A DNA stretch of 64,000 nt, taken from NCBI GenBank assembly GCA_012729015.1, contig JAAYDY010000120.1, forward strand, positions 1-64,000. Reading direction: 5' to 3'. How positions within the stretch are numbered: position 1 is the first letter of the stretch; each line of letters begins with the position of its first letter. This document shows positions 15,427 to 24,164 of the stretch, one piece after another. The notes beneath the pieces are model-generated. The model was given only the letters and a program-made list of their open reading frames with translations. It made no database searches and had not been told where the DNA came from. The translations under genes were made by a program, and so were the position numbers. Source of the stretch: Phycisphaerae bacterium (lineage in GTDB: Bacteria; Planctomycetota; Phycisphaerae; FEN-1346; JAACEH01).

Positions 15427-16770
15427 TCATTCGGTGCCGGCGACCTGGACGTCGCGCAGGCGAAGGGTCGGCATGCGGTTGCCGGGTTCGTCGCGGTAGT
15501 CGCTGCTGACGGCGTCGATGGCGCCGAGCAGGTCGAGCATGTTGCCGGCGAGCATGACATTCTCGACGGGGTGAACGATGCGTCCGCCGTCGATCAGGAG
15601 ACCGAAATCGACGCTGCTGGAGAGGTCGCCGCTGGCCGGGTTGGGCGAGAAATGGCCGATGGGCAGATAGAGGCCGCGCCCGGCTTCGGCGATGATCTCG
15701 TCGGCGGTCCGGTCGCCAAGGGCGATGGTCATATTGGTCGGCTGGATGCCGCCGGTGCGGACGCCGTGACCGGTGTTGGGCTCGCGGGCCTTTGCGGCGG
15801 TGTACGAGTTGTGGAGCTGCGCGGCGAACGTGCCGCGGTCGATGATCGTCACGCGGCGTCGCGGGGCGCCTTCGCCGTCGCAGGCGCCGCTGTAGAGTCC
15901 GTGGGGCACGAGGCCGTCGTCGCCGAGGGTGAGGCGGTCCGAGGCGACCTTCTGGCCCATGCGGCCGCAGAGGAACGAGCGGCCGCGCTGGAGGCTCTCG
16001 GCATTGGCGGCGCCGACGACGCCGTCGAGGAAATCGTGAGCCGCCAGCGGCCCGAGGACCACCGTCATCCGCCCAGAGGCAATTCGCCGGGCGCCGAGCA
16101 TGCGGCGGGCGCCTTCGACGGCGGCGCGGGCGATCTCGTCGATGCGGCAATCACACGCCATGCGACCCGAGTCGAAATCGTAATAGTACCCCTTGTCGGC
16201 GGCCGACTCGCCGCGGACGATCAGGGCCTCGATGTCGCCGTCGAGCTCCGTGCGCCGGCGCGACAGGCGGATGCCCGTGCTCGTGACCAGGACGCCGTCG
16301 CTGGCCGAGAGACTGACGTGCCCGCTCAGGTTAACCTCGGGCTCCATCCGTCGGCCGAGGCGGATGTTGGCCACCGCCAGGGCGACCACGTCGGCCACGG
16401 TCATGGCCTCGATCTGCGGATCGTAGAGGCCGTCCACTTCGTCCACCGGCTCGGCGGGACCGGGCAGGGCGACGAAATCGGGGTCGCTCGTGCCTTCGCG
16501 GGCCATGCCGACGGCCCGTCGCGCGGCGGCCAGAAGCCGATCCTCCTCGTGCCCGCCGCAGGTGGCGTAGCCCATGGCGCCGCCGACGAAGACGCGAACG
16601 CTTGCCGACTGGCTGCGCCCGCTGTCGGCTTCCTTGATGGCGGTCTTCTCGAGCGTGACGCCGATGTGGCGGCCCGAGCCGACACTGACATCGCACCACT
16701 CGGCCCCCAGCGACATCGCCAGGTTCAGCGCCTTCTCGGCGAGTTGATAGTACCGATCCGTTTCGGCCAT
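15427..16770 (-). CDS. pmbA: TldE/PmbA-family subunit of the TldD/E protease
   Basis: 447-residue partner of TldD. In the characterised complex TldD carries the metal site and TldE/PmbA is inactive alone; together they cleave unfolded peptides and mature some ribosomally made peptides. Family features: AEWCDVSVGSGRHIGVTLEK near the N-terminus, ASVRVFVGGAMGYATC, and the C-terminal PNPASGDLSSSVDFGLLIDG. There is no HExxxH, as expected for TldE. It is 301 bases downstream of tldD, a gap filled by repeat modules. No precursor peptide gene was recognised nearby. Confidence 0.9.
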   Translation of the reverse strand: MAETDRYYQLAEKALNLAMSLGAEWCDVSVGSGRHIGVTLEKTAIKEADSGRSQSASVRVFVGGAMGYATCGGHEEDRLLAAARRAVGMAREGTSDPDFVALPGPAEPVDEVDGLYDPQIEAMTVADVVALAVANIRLGRRMEPEVNLSGHVSLSASDGVLVTSTGIRLSRRRTELDGDIEALIVRGESAADKGYYYDFDSGRMACDCRIDEIARAAVEGARRMLGARRIASGRMTVVLGPLAAHDFLDGVVGAANAESLQRGRSFLCGRMGQKVASDRLTLGDDGLVPHGLYSGACDGEGAPRRRVTIIDRGTFAAQLHNSYTAAKAREPNTGHGVRTGGIQPTNMTIALGDRTADEIIAEAGRGLYLPIGHFSPNPASGDLSSSVDFGLLIDGGRIVHPVENVMLAGNMLDLLGAIDAVSSDYRDEPGNRMPTLRLRDVQVAGTE

Positions 16771-16778
16771 GAATGACT

Positions 16779-16925
16779 CCGCGTGGCTGCTCCTCGACGG
16801 GTTCGGAGCCTGACGGCCCCTCGACGATGCTCGGGAACTGCGTCAAGCAGCCGCCCCACAAACCCCTCCCCCTTTCAAGGGGGAGGTGCCCCGAGCGATG
16901 AGCGAGGGGCGGTGAGGGTCGAACG
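16779..16925. repeat. Composite intergenic repeat, copy C
   Basis: Two units in series: GCGTGGCTGCTCCTCGACGG (16781-16800), then a segment (16811-16858) sharing CTCGGGAACTGCGTCAAGCA with copy A, then a second module (16863-16925) with CCTCCCCCTTTCAAGGGGGA and GGGGCGGTGAGGGTCGAACG. The second module recurs inverted in copy D. Confidence 0.75.
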
Positions 16926-17009
16926 CCAGGTGACCGTAGGGTGGGTCCCCCGGACCCACGCGGACACTCGCGGAAGAACCGCAGCGAGGTCGCAACGTTC
17001 TTCTCCCTC

Positions 17010-17063
17010 GTCACCCTGACCCGGCCCTGCGGGCCACCCTCTCCCCTCGAGGGAGAGGCGTCA
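17010..17063. repeat. Intergenic palindromic module
   Basis: Contains GGCCCTGCGGGCC (17023-17035 region) and CTCCCCTCGAGGGAGAGG, two imperfect to perfect palindromes in series, just before the end of tldD. Its style matches the other repeat modules, but no second full copy was found in the window. Confidence 0.45.
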
Positions 17064-17071
17064 ACGACCCT

Positions 17072-18484
17072 TCATGCCTCGTGCCCGCCGACGACGATGT
17101 CACGGACGCGGACGTGCGGCCCGCCGGCGTCGGTGGGGGCTCCCTGCCCGTCCTTGCCGCACGTGCCGGGCATCTCCATCTCGAAATCGTCGCCCACGGC
17201 GTCGATGTTCCGCAACGTATCCAGCGTGAGGCTGCTGATGCTGACGTCGCGCAGGGGCTCGCCGATGCGGCCGTGCTCGATCATGTTCGCGCGGCCGGCG
17301 TGGCAGATGAACTGCCCCTTCTGGACGAAGACGTAGCCCCAGTGGCCGTCCTGGAGGTAGATGCCGCGCTCGATGCCGCGGATCATCTCCTCGAACGGCA
17401 CAGAGCCGCGCTCCATGAACGTGTTGCTCATGCGGACGATGGGCTTGGAGTCGTAGCCGTCGGCCCGCGCGCAACCGTTGGGTGCGACGGCGAACCTGGC
17501 GGCCGTTTCGAGGCTGTGCAGCAGAGACACGAGGCGGCCACGCTCGATGATGACGCGGCGGCTGCTGGGCGTGCCTTCGCTGTCGTAGCGGAAGCTGCCG
17601 TAGGCGCCGGGGATCGTGGAGTCGTCCACGATCGTGACGGCCTCGGCGGCGAGTTGCTGGCCCATGCGGCCTTCGAGCAGGCTCTGGCCGGCCCAGACGG
17701 CGTCGGCCTCGGCGTTGTGGCCGAGGGCTTCGTGGACCAGCAGGCCGGTGATGGACGGATGGAAGATCACAGTGAAGTTGCCGGCGGGGCACTTGCGAGC
17801 CGAGAGCAGGTCCACGGCCTTGCGGGCCGCGCGGACGCTCAGCGCGTCGGCCGAGGTGTCCAGCAGCAGCTCCGGCCCTCCGACAATCGCCCGGTGCTCG
17901 ACGGCCCGCTGCAACTGGTTGCCGTCGCTGACGACCATCTGGGCGGCCAGAACGCTGCGGCACGTTTCGGTGCGGATGCGCGTGCCGAGGGTGTTGGCCA
18001 GGGTCTCGACCTGACGACCGTCGCTGTAGGAGACGATCGAGTTGACGATGCGGCCCTCGGCGGCGCTGCGGCCGGCGGCCTCGAACTCGATCACGCGGCG
18101 CACCTTCTCGGCCGCGGGCATCTCCTCCGGCATCAGGCGGCCCACCGAGCGGACCGAATCGACGTAGGGTTGCGGCGTGGTGATTTCGACGCGTTCTTCG
18201 ACGAACCGCGCGCTGGCGCGGGCCAGCGACAAGGCCTCGTTCAGGCACGCCTCGGCGCCGGCGCGGCTGACGGTGTCGGTCGAGGCGAAGCCCCAGCAGT
18301 GGTCCACCAGGACGCGGACGCACATGCCGAAGCCGGCCGAGCTGAAGAGCTTGTTGGCCCGCGTGTCCTGCACCAGGACGCTGTCGGCCACAGTCTCGAC
18401 GGCCCGGGCGTCGGCGAAGCTCGCGCCGCGGCGCGTCGCCTCGTCGCACATCTGCTGAACAATCGTTTCGGCGGACTGCGTCAT
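17072..18484 (-). CDS. tldD: TldD metalloprotease subunit
   Basis: 470-residue zinc metallopeptidase subunit. The catalytic HExxxH motif is present in LLVHEALGHNAEAD near residues 247-260. Other family marks: TRRGASFADARAVE near the N-terminus, IPGAYGSFRYDSEGT, and the C-terminal GQFICHAGRANMIEHGRIGE region. It starts 4 bases after the ftsY stop, so it is co-transcribed with ftsY, and pmbA/tldE follows downstream. Full-length for the family. Confidence 0.94.
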   Translation of the reverse strand: MTQSAETIVQQMCDEATRRGASFADARAVETVADSVLVQDTRANKLFSSAGFGMCVRVLVDHCWGFASTDTVSRAGAEACLNEALSLARASARFVEERVEITTPQPYVDSVRSVGRLMPEEMPAAEKVRRVIEFEAAGRSAAEGRIVNSIVSYSDGRQVETLANTLGTRIRTETCRSVLAAQMVVSDGNQLQRAVEHRAIVGGPELLLDTSADALSVRAARKAVDLLSARKCPAGNFTVIFHPSITGLLVHEALGHNAEADAVWAGQSLLEGRMGQQLAAEAVTIVDDSTIPGAYGSFRYDSEGTPSSRRVIIERGRLVSLLHSLETAARFAVAPNGCARADGYDSKPIVRMSNTFMERGSVPFEEMIRGIERGIYLQDGHWGYVFVQKGQFICHAGRANMIEHGRIGEPLRDVSISSLTLDTLRNIDAVGDDFEMEMPGTCGKDGQGAPTDAGGPHVRVRDIVVGGHEA

Positions 18485-18488
18485 CCGG

Positions 18489-19415
18489 CTACTCCAGGGA
18501 GAACAGGGCCTCGATGAACGCCTCGCTGTCGAAGGCGGCCACGTCTTCGGGCTTCTCGCCCGTGCCGATGAACTTCACGGGCACGTTGACCTGCTTCTTG
18601 ATGGCGACGACGATGCCGCCCTTGGCCGTGCCGTCGAGCTTGGCCAGGAACAACCCCGTCAGTGGCACGGCTTCGCCGAACGTTCTGGCCTGGCTGATGG
18701 CGTTCTGCCCGGTGGTGGCGTCGAGCACCAGGAGCACCTCGTGCGGTGCGTCGGGAATCTTCTTCTGAATCACGCGGACAATCTTGTTCAGCTCGCGCAT
18801 CAGGTTGGTCTGCGTGTGAAGGCGCCCGGCCGTGTCGACGATCAGGTAGTCGATGCTTCGAGCCAGGGCGGCATCCACAGCGTCGTAGGCCACGGCGGCC
18901 GGGTCGCCGCCGGGCTGGTGGCGGACGATCTCGACGCCGACACGCTGGCTCCAGATGGCCAACTGGTCGGTCGCGGCGGCGCGGAACGTGTCGCAGGCCG
19001 CCAGCAGGACGCTCTTGCCTTGCTCGGTCAGGTGCCGCGCGAGCTTGGCGATGCTGGTGGTTTTGCCGACGCCGTTGACGCCGCAGATGAGGACGACGGT
19101 CGGGCCACTCGGGGCCGCGTTCAGCGTCCGCTGTTCGCCGCCGAGGGATTCCCGCAGGTCGCGCTTCAGGAAGTCGAGAATCTCGTCCTGGTTCTCGATG
19201 ACCTTGTCGCGGTACTTCTCGCGCAGGTCGGCCAGCAGGTGCTGCGTGGTCTGCACGCCGACGTCGGCCAGGATGAGCATCTCTTCGAGCTGATCGAGGA
19301 AATCGTCGTCGATCTTGCGGCCGATGGTGATGAGCTGCCTGAGCGAACGACCCAGACTGGCGCGCGTCTTGGTCAGGCCCGTCTTGAGCTTGCTGAAGAG
19401 TTTGCCAAGAACCAT
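18489..19415 (-). CDS. ftsY: Signal recognition particle receptor FtsY
   Basis: GTPase that docks ribosome-SRP complexes at the membrane for co-translational insertion. 308 residues: a four-helix N domain (about 1-100) and the NG GTPase with P-loop GVNGVGKTTS at about 112-121, DTFRAAATDQL, DTAGRLHTQ and KLDGTAKGG. The long acidic A domain of the enterobacterial protein is absent, as in many bacteria. AGGAG precedes the ATG at 19415. Neighbours are nusB upstream and tldD downstream. Confidence 0.97.
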   Translation of the reverse strand: MVLGKLFSKLKTGLTKTRASLGRSLRQLITIGRKIDDDFLDQLEEMLILADVGVQTTQHLLADLREKYRDKVIENQDEILDFLKRDLRESLGGEQRTLNAAPSGPTVVLICGVNGVGKTTSIAKLARHLTEQGKSVLLAACDTFRAAATDQLAIWSQRVGVEIVRHQPGGDPAAVAYDAVDAALARSIDYLIVDTAGRLHTQTNLMRELNKIVRVIQKKIPDAPHEVLLVLDATTGQNAISQARTFGEAVPLTGLFLAKLDGTAKGGIVVAIKKQVNVPVKFIGTGEKPEDVAAFDSEAFIEALFSLE

Positions 19416-19439
19416 CCAACACTCCTGTTCAACGGACGG

Positions 19440-19937
19440 CTAGATGTCCGCCGCCGCGTCGTGCTCGCCGACAGGGTCCTGTGCCTGCGGCTGCCGGTCG
19501 GCGCGGTCCTTGCCATGGCTGTTGGCCAGGTCGGGCAGGGCCTCGCGCATCACGTGGTCGAGGATGCCGTTGACGAACGCGCCGCTCTCGCCGGCGCCGA
19601 ACCGTTTGGCCAGTTCGATGGCCTGGTCAATGGCGACACGGGCCGGGATGTCGGTGCGTCCGAGCATCTCGTAGATGGCGAGCCGCAGGACGTTGCGGTC
19701 CACGGCGGCCATGCGGGTCATGTCCCAATGAGCGGCGGCGCGACGGATCCAGGCGTCGGCCTGCTCGCGGAACTGCCACGTGCCGAACGTCAGCTCGCGG
19801 GCGAAGAAGTAGACCTCGGGGTCCTGGGTGCTCTCGCTGAGGAAATCGTCGGCCTGGTCGGAAAACTCCTCGCCGCGCAGGTCCCACTGATACAGTGTCT
19901 GGATGGCGAGGACCCGTCCCTGTTCCCGTTTGGACAT
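19440..19937 (-). CDS. nusB: Transcription antitermination factor NusB
   Basis: 165-residue RNA-binding factor for rRNA antitermination, with KREQGRVLAIQTLYQWDL at the N-terminus and the core RNVLRLAIYEM and VAIDQAIELAKRFG. The C-terminal 25 residues are a charged extension beyond the usual NusB fold. The start at 19937 matches the family N-terminus although its ribosome site is weak; an in-frame upstream start at 20003 is less likely. It lies directly downstream of ribH, the common ribH-nusB pair. Confidence 0.94.
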   Translation of the reverse strand: MSKREQGRVLAIQTLYQWDLRGEEFSDQADDFLSESTQDPEVYFFARELTFGTWQFREQADAWIRRAAAHWDMTRMAAVDRNVLRLAIYEMLGRTDIPARVAIDQAIELAKRFGAGESGAFVNGILDHVMREALPDLANSHGKDRADRQPQAQDPVGEHDAAADI

Positions 19938-20027
19938 CGTAGGCACTTTCGTATAGATCAGCGGGCCGGTCTCGCACGCGTCGGCACCGGCCCGACTCTG
20001 CACATCCTGGAGGTTCGACTGCCGCGA

Positions 20028-20495
20028 CTACAACTGGGCCAGCAGGTTCGCCATTTCGATGGCGCTGAGGGCGGCGTCGCTGCCCTTGTTGCCGGCCTTG
20101 GTTCCCGCCCGCTCGATGGCCTGCTCGATGGTGTCGGTCGTGAGCACGCCGAAGATCGTCGGGACGCCGGTCGCGAGACCGACCTGGGCCACGCCCTTGG
20201 AGACCTCGGCAGCGATGTAATCGAAGTGCGGCGTGCCGCCGCGAATGACGGCCCCGAGGCAGATCACGGCGGCGTACTTGCCCCCGGCGGCCATCTTCTG
20301 GGCCACCAGGGGAATCTCGAAGCTGCCGGGCGTCCAGGCCACGTCGATGGCGGCCTCGGCCGCACCGTGGCGGACAAGCGTATCGACGGCCCCGGCCAGG
20401 AGCTTCGAGCTGATAAACTCGTTGAACCGCGAGACCACGATCCCGAACTTCTGGCCCTTCTGGGCAACCAGATCGCCCTGATGCATGGTGGCCAT
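20028..20495 (-). CDS. ribH: 6,7-dimethyl-8-ribityllumazine synthase
   Basis: Penultimate enzyme of riboflavin synthesis, joining the ribitylaminouracil to dihydroxybutanone phosphate; forms 60-mer or pentameric assemblies. 155 residues with GIVVSRFNEFISSKLLAGAV, VAWTPGSFEIPLVAQKMA, CLGAVIRGGTPHFDYIAAEV and FGVLTTDTIEQAIERAGTKA, all diagnostic. The ATG at 20495 has GGAGG 7 bases upstream; a GTG at 20501 would sit too close to it. First gene of the minus-strand operon. Confidence 0.97.
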   Translation of the reverse strand: MATMHQGDLVAQKGQKFGIVVSRFNEFISSKLLAGAVDTLVRHGAAEAAIDVAWTPGSFEIPLVAQKMAAGGKYAAVICLGAVIRGGTPHFDYIAAEVSKGVAQVGLATGVPTIFGVLTTDTIEQAIERAGTKAGNKGSDAALSAIEMANLLAQL

Positions 20496-20544
20496 GATCA
20501 CTCCTCCGAGAAAGCCGGGCCGCCGGCGTGCGGCCAGAACAACA

Positions 20545-20572
20545 GTATAGCCGAACCGCCCGGGCGTTCAAG
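20545..20572 (-). promoter_or_regulatory. Predicted sigma70 promoter of the ribH operon
   Basis: Minus strand: TTGAAC (20567-20572), 16 bp, TATACT (20545-20550), with the ribH start about 50 bases downstream. The hexamers are identical to those of the promoter at 44729-44757. Confidence 0.7.
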
Positions 20573-20612
20573 GGTTTTGCGCACCCCGCCCAACGGCTTC
20601 TCTCGATTGTCC

Positions 20613-20642
20613 TTGACGGGTCGCGCGGCCGCGGGGTAAGAT
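20613..20642 (+). promoter_or_regulatory. Predicted sigma70 promoter upstream of the pilus ATPase gene
   Basis: TTGACG (20613-20618), 18 bp, TAAGAT (20637-20642). Transcription would start near 20650, some 345 bases before the start codon. Confidence 0.6.
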
Positions 20643-20649
20643 GTTCTGG

Positions 20650-20837
20650 ATAGAGTCTTTGCACGCAGTCTGATGGGGATAGGGGGCATGGTGGGTGGCC
20701 CGTAGAGCCGCAACGGCGGCGCGGGATGCGCAGAGGGTGCCGCGTCGGATGGAGGCTCGTTCGGTGTACGTTCGAGACACGAGGCAACGATAAGCTGGCT
20801 GTGACACCGGGGCACCCGCATGGGGCACCGGTTTTTT
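20650..20837 (+). ncRNA. Candidate structured leader RNA ending in a terminator-like hairpin
   Basis: From the predicted start to a hairpin with ACCGG (20806-20810) and CCGGT (20828-20832), an inner CCC/GGG stem, and a T-run (20832-20837). GAGCC and GGCTC elements upstream could enclose another stem. The layout, promoter then roughly 190 nt then terminator then gene, fits a riboswitch or attenuator. It does not match any riboswitch core I know, including the cyclic di-GMP ones. Confidence 0.4.
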
Positions 20838-20993
20838 CTTTTGGCGGCAGACGGGGCCCGGGTATCCGCCGGGCCAGCGGAAAAGCGAGCGGCGCAGGTG
20901 CGTGCCGGCGGCACGGCCACGACGTGTCGCGCGGCGGCAGGGCGAATCGAGGCCGACAGGCCGGGTGATGTGGTCTTGCGGAAGGGATGAGCG

Positions 20994-22724
20994 ATGGCGA
21001 GAAGTCGCAAGCGGTTGGGCGAGATCCTGAAAGAGTGGGAACTGGTCACCGACGATCAGATCCACAAAGCCCTCGAAAAGCAGATGGAATCGGGGCATCG
21101 CATCGGCGAGATCCTGATCGAGATGGGCCTGGTCAAGAGCGACGACGTGGTCAAGGCCCTGGCCCTCCAGTTCGACATGGAGTATGTGGACCTGGACGTG
21201 GTGAGCATCGGCCACGATGTGTTCGAACTGATTCCCGAGAACATCATCCGGGAGTACACCGTGCTGCCGCTGGCCCGGGACAAGAACCGGCTGAAGGTGG
21301 CCATCACCGATCCGCTGGACCTGGACACGATCGACGCGCTGCGTTTCCGGCTGAATATGGACATCGAGACCGCCCTGGCGCCGAAGGAGAAGGTGCAGGC
21401 GGTCATCAGCAGCTACACCGGCCAGGTCGAGAGCAACGACGTGGACTCGATGATGCAGGAGTTCACGGAGACGTACATGGAGGGCGGGGCCCGCGGCGAC
21501 GGCGAAAAGGGGGGCGGCGAGGGCGACGACGCGCCGATCATCCGCCTGGTGACCCTGATTGTCACCGAGGCGGTGCGGATGAGGGCCAGCGACATCCACA
21601 TCGAGCCGATGGCGAGCCGCGTCCGGGTGCGCTACCGTATCGACGGCAAGTGCATGGACCGGGACGCCGTGCCCAAGCGGTTACAGGGAGCCGTCTTGAG
21701 CCGCATCAAGATCATGTCGGGCATGGCGATCGAAGAGAAACGGTTGCCTCAGGACGGCCGTATCCGGATGAAACTGGAAGGGCAGGACCTGGACTTCCGT
21801 GTCAGCAGCCTTCCGGCCTACCATGGCGAAAGCATGGTGCTGCGTATTCTGCGGAAAGAGTCGGTGAAGGTGGGCCTGGGGGCCCTGGGCTTCTCGACAG
21901 GGGACTATGAGAAATTCCTCAAGGTCATCCGACGCCCGAACGGCATCTTCCTGGTTACCGGACCTACGGGCTCCGGCAAGACCACGACCCTGTACTCGGC
22001 CCTGGACGAGCTGAACCGGCCCGACCGGAAGATCATCACGGCCGAGGATCCGGTGGAGTACAACCTGACCGGCATCAACCAGTGCCAGGTTCGCGAGAGC
22101 ATCGGACTGACGTTCGCGTCGATTCTTCGCGCGATGCTGCGTCAGGCACCGAACATCATTCTCGTGGGCGAAATCCGCGATATTGAGACGGCAGAGATCG
22201 CGGTGCAGGCCGCTTTAACTGGACACTTGGTATTCAGTACGCTTCACACCAACGATGCGCCCTCCGCACTGACCCGTTTGATCGATATGGGTGTCAAGCC
22301 GTTCCTGGTCTCGTCAAGTATTCAGGCCGTCATGGCCCAGCGGCTTGTACGTTTGTTGTGCAACGAGTGCAAGGTTCCCGACGAGGAAGTCGATACGTCG
22401 CTTCTTCAGGCCCTCGGGCTGACCGCCGACCAGATCTCCAAGGCCAACTTCATGCGGCCGGTCGGCTGTGACCGGTGTAACGGCACGGGTTATCACGGCC
22501 GGTGCGGTGTCTTCGAGATCATGGTCATGAACAACGAACTGCGGGAAATGGCCTTCCAGCAGGCGCCCCTGAATGAACTCCGCAAGGCCGCCATCGCCTT
22601 CGGCATGCATACGCTGCTCGACGACGGCCTGGCCAAGGCCATGCAGGGAGTGACCGCCCTCGAAGACATTCTGGCCACGGCGACCCGCGAGGTCAGCATG
22701 GCCCTGACCGCCACCAGCGGCTGA
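20994..22724 (+). CDS. GspE/PilB-type assembly ATPase with intact MshEN domain (first copy)
   Basis: Hexameric ATPase that powers pilin or pseudopilin assembly at the inner membrane, 576 residues. N-terminal MshEN domain with two 24-residue motifs (R7-Q30 and R36-Q59, beginning RLGEIL and RIGEILIEMGLV), the kind that binds cyclic di-GMP in related ATPases. The catalytic domain has Walker A GPTGSGKTTTLYSA, the AEDPVEYNLTGINQ Asp box, and TGHLVFSTLHTNDAPSALTR. A tetracysteine zinc site follows (LLCNECK and CDRCNGTGYHGRCG). GAAGGGA lies upstream of the ATG. A separate promoter precedes the next gene, pilT. Confidence 0.94.
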   Translation: MARSRKRLGEILKEWELVTDDQIHKALEKQMESGHRIGEILIEMGLVKSDDVVKALALQFDMEYVDLDVVSIGHDVFELIPENIIREYTVLPLARDKNRLKVAITDPLDLDTIDALRFRLNMDIETALAPKEKVQAVISSYTGQVESNDVDSMMQEFTETYMEGGARGDGEKGGGEGDDAPIIRLVTLIVTEAVRMRASDIHIEPMASRVRVRYRIDGKCMDRDAVPKRLQGAVLSRIKIMSGMAIEEKRLPQDGRIRMKLEGQDLDFRVSSLPAYHGESMVLRILRKESVKVGLGALGFSTGDYEKFLKVIRRPNGIFLVTGPTGSGKTTTLYSALDELNRPDRKIITAEDPVEYNLTGINQCQVRESIGLTFASILRAMLRQAPNIILVGEIRDIETAEIAVQAALTGHLVFSTLHTNDAPSALTRLIDMGVKPFLVSSSIQAVMAQRLVRLLCNECKVPDEEVDTSLLQALGLTADQISKANFMRPVGCDRCNGTGYHGRCGVFEIMVMNNELREMAFQQAPLNELRKAAIAFGMHTLLDDGLAKAMQGVTALEDILATATREVSMALTATSG

Positions 22725-22870
22725 TTCGGGGCGCGGATGTGCCCCGGCCGGGGACGCTGGGGTGCGCAAAAGTCCGCACCAGATTGTCGTCTTCGTGTTG
22801 TGCCAAGGTGGAGCCCTGTGCCATTTTGCGCTGAATGGCTGCGGGGAACCCCAAAAACCCTGTGGGATGG

Positions 22871-22900
22871 TTGTCCGGCACGCGGCCGCAGTTCTATAAT
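22871..22900 (+). promoter_or_regulatory. Predicted sigma70 promoter for pilT and the pilus genes
   Basis: TTGTCC (22871-22876), 18 bp, consensus TATAAT (22895-22900), about 50 bases before the pilT ribosome site. Confidence 0.65.
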
Positions 22901-22954
22901 TTGTACGGTCGCAGGCCGGTCTGTCTGGGACTCGGAATCCGGTAGGAGTGGGTC

Positions 22955-24082
22955 ATGGCGACTTCGACGTTACAGATTGAGAAGCTGTTGCAGGTCGTGA
23001 TCAGCAACAACGCTTCGGACTTGCACCTTCACGTGGGCAAGCAGCCGACGCTGCGGCTGCATGGGCGGCTGCGTCCGTTGGACACGAAGGTCCTGGACGG
23101 CGACGACACGATGGCCCTGATGAAGGCGATTGCCCCGCAGCGGTACCAGCAGGAGGTGGAGGAGGAAGGCTCGGCCGACTTCGGGTTCAGTTTCGGCGAC
23201 AAGGGCCGGTTCCGCGTGGCCATTTTCAAGCAGCGCGGCAACGTGAGCATCACGCTCCGTCTGATTCCGACGAAGCTGATGACGTTCGAGGAACTGGGGC
23301 TGCCGCCGGTGGTCAAGACGCTGCTGAACCGTCCCAGGGGCATCTTCCTGGTCACGGGGCCCACAGGGTCGGGCAAGACGACCACCCTGGCGACCATGAT
23401 CAACCACATCAACGAAACGCTCGAGCGTCACATTGTGACGGTCGAGGACCCGATCGAGTACTACCATCCGCACAAGCGGTCGATGGTGAACCAGCGCGAG
23501 GTGGGCATCGACGTGCCGAGCTTCTCGGAAGCCCTGCGCCGCGTGCTGCGTGCCGACCCGGACGTGATCATGGTCGGCGAGTTGCGCGACCTGGAAACGA
23601 TGGCGGCGGCGATCCGCGCGGCCGAAACGGGCCACCTGGTGTTCGGTACGCTGCACACGACCAGCGCCCTGGGCACGATCAACCGTCTGGTGGACAGCTT
23701 CCCGACGGACCAGCAGGAAATGATCCGCGTGCAGTTGGCCACGTCGCTGCTGGCGGTGCTGAGCCAGCAGTTGTGCCCGCGGAGCGACATGCCGGGGCGC
23801 ACGGCGGCGTTCGAGTTCCTGTACTGCACGCCGGCGACGAGCAACCTGATCCGCAAGAACGAGACGTTCCGCATCGAGTCGGTGATCCAGACGGGGCGTA
23901 AGTGGGGCATGCAGTTGCTGGACGAGTCGTTGCTTGGGCTGTATCACCAGGGAATCATCAACCTGGAGACGCTGCTGGAGAAGGCGAACCGGCCGTCGGA
24001 AATCGAGGAGAAGCTGAGTCCCGAGGAGAAGCGGGAGCTGACGAAGCTGCACGCGAGCATGGCAGGCGCGTCGGAGCAGTGA
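22955..24082 (+). CDS. pilT: PilT-type retraction ATPase
   Basis: 375-residue ATPase that disassembles type IV pilus fibres. Diagnostic features: DLHLHVGKQPTLRLHGRLRP near the N-terminus, Walker A GPTGSGKTTTLATMINHIN, VEDPIEYYHPHKRSMVNQRE, and the PilT-specific AAETGHLVFGTLHTTSA. It lacks the MshEN and tetracysteine segments of the PilB-type neighbours. TAGGAG precedes the ATG. The presence of a retraction ATPase argues for a dynamic type IV pilus rather than a pure type II secretion system. Confidence 0.95.
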   Translation: MATSTLQIEKLLQVVISNNASDLHLHVGKQPTLRLHGRLRPLDTKVLDGDDTMALMKAIAPQRYQQEVEEEGSADFGFSFGDKGRFRVAIFKQRGNVSITLRLIPTKLMTFEELGLPPVVKTLLNRPRGIFLVTGPTGSGKTTTLATMINHINETLERHIVTVEDPIEYYHPHKRSMVNQREVGIDVPSFSEALRRVLRADPDVIMVGELRDLETMAAAIRAAETGHLVFGTLHTTSALGTINRLVDSFPTDQQEMIRVQLATSLLAVLSQQLCPRSDMPGRTAAFEFLYCTPATSNLIRKNETFRIESVIQTGRKWGMQLLDESLLGLYHQGIINLETLLEKANRPSEIEEKLSPEEKRELTKLHASMAGASEQ

Positions 24083-24164
24083 GCGGCGGGGACGGGGCGT
24101 TGTTGCGGCCCGATGGGTCGCCGCCCCGCTGGGCGAACCGGATCGGCAGATGGGAGCGAATCGC

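Larger units (their letters stand above)
16771..17071. other. Gap between tldD and pmbA filled by repeats
   Basis: 301 bases without a gene inside an otherwise tight operon. Almost all of it is accounted for by repeat copy C (16779-16925) and a further module at 17010-17063. Confidence 0.7.
20496..20993. other. Divergent control region between ribH and the pilB-like gene
   Basis: 498 bases without a credible gene. Holds the ribH promoter (20545-20572, minus), a plus-strand promoter (20613-20642), a long GC-rich stretch with many inverted repeats and a terminator-like hairpin with T6 (20806-20837), then about 150 bases leading to the gene at 20994. Confidence 0.6.

Noticed and set aside
16863..16925. 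Repeat modules considered as a CRISPR array or tandem repeat
   Set aside because: Copies are few, scattered over 35 kb, inverted in places, and lack regular spacers. No cas genes are present.
15427..18484. TldD/PmbA as part of a ribosomally made peptide cluster
   Set aside because: No small precursor gene, cyclodehydratase or exporter lies nearby; the neighbours are housekeeping genes.
20498..21049. Minus-strand open frame across the pilus ATPase leader
   Set aside because: Low-quality composition and overlap with promoter, hairpin and the start of a clear gene; no support for translation.
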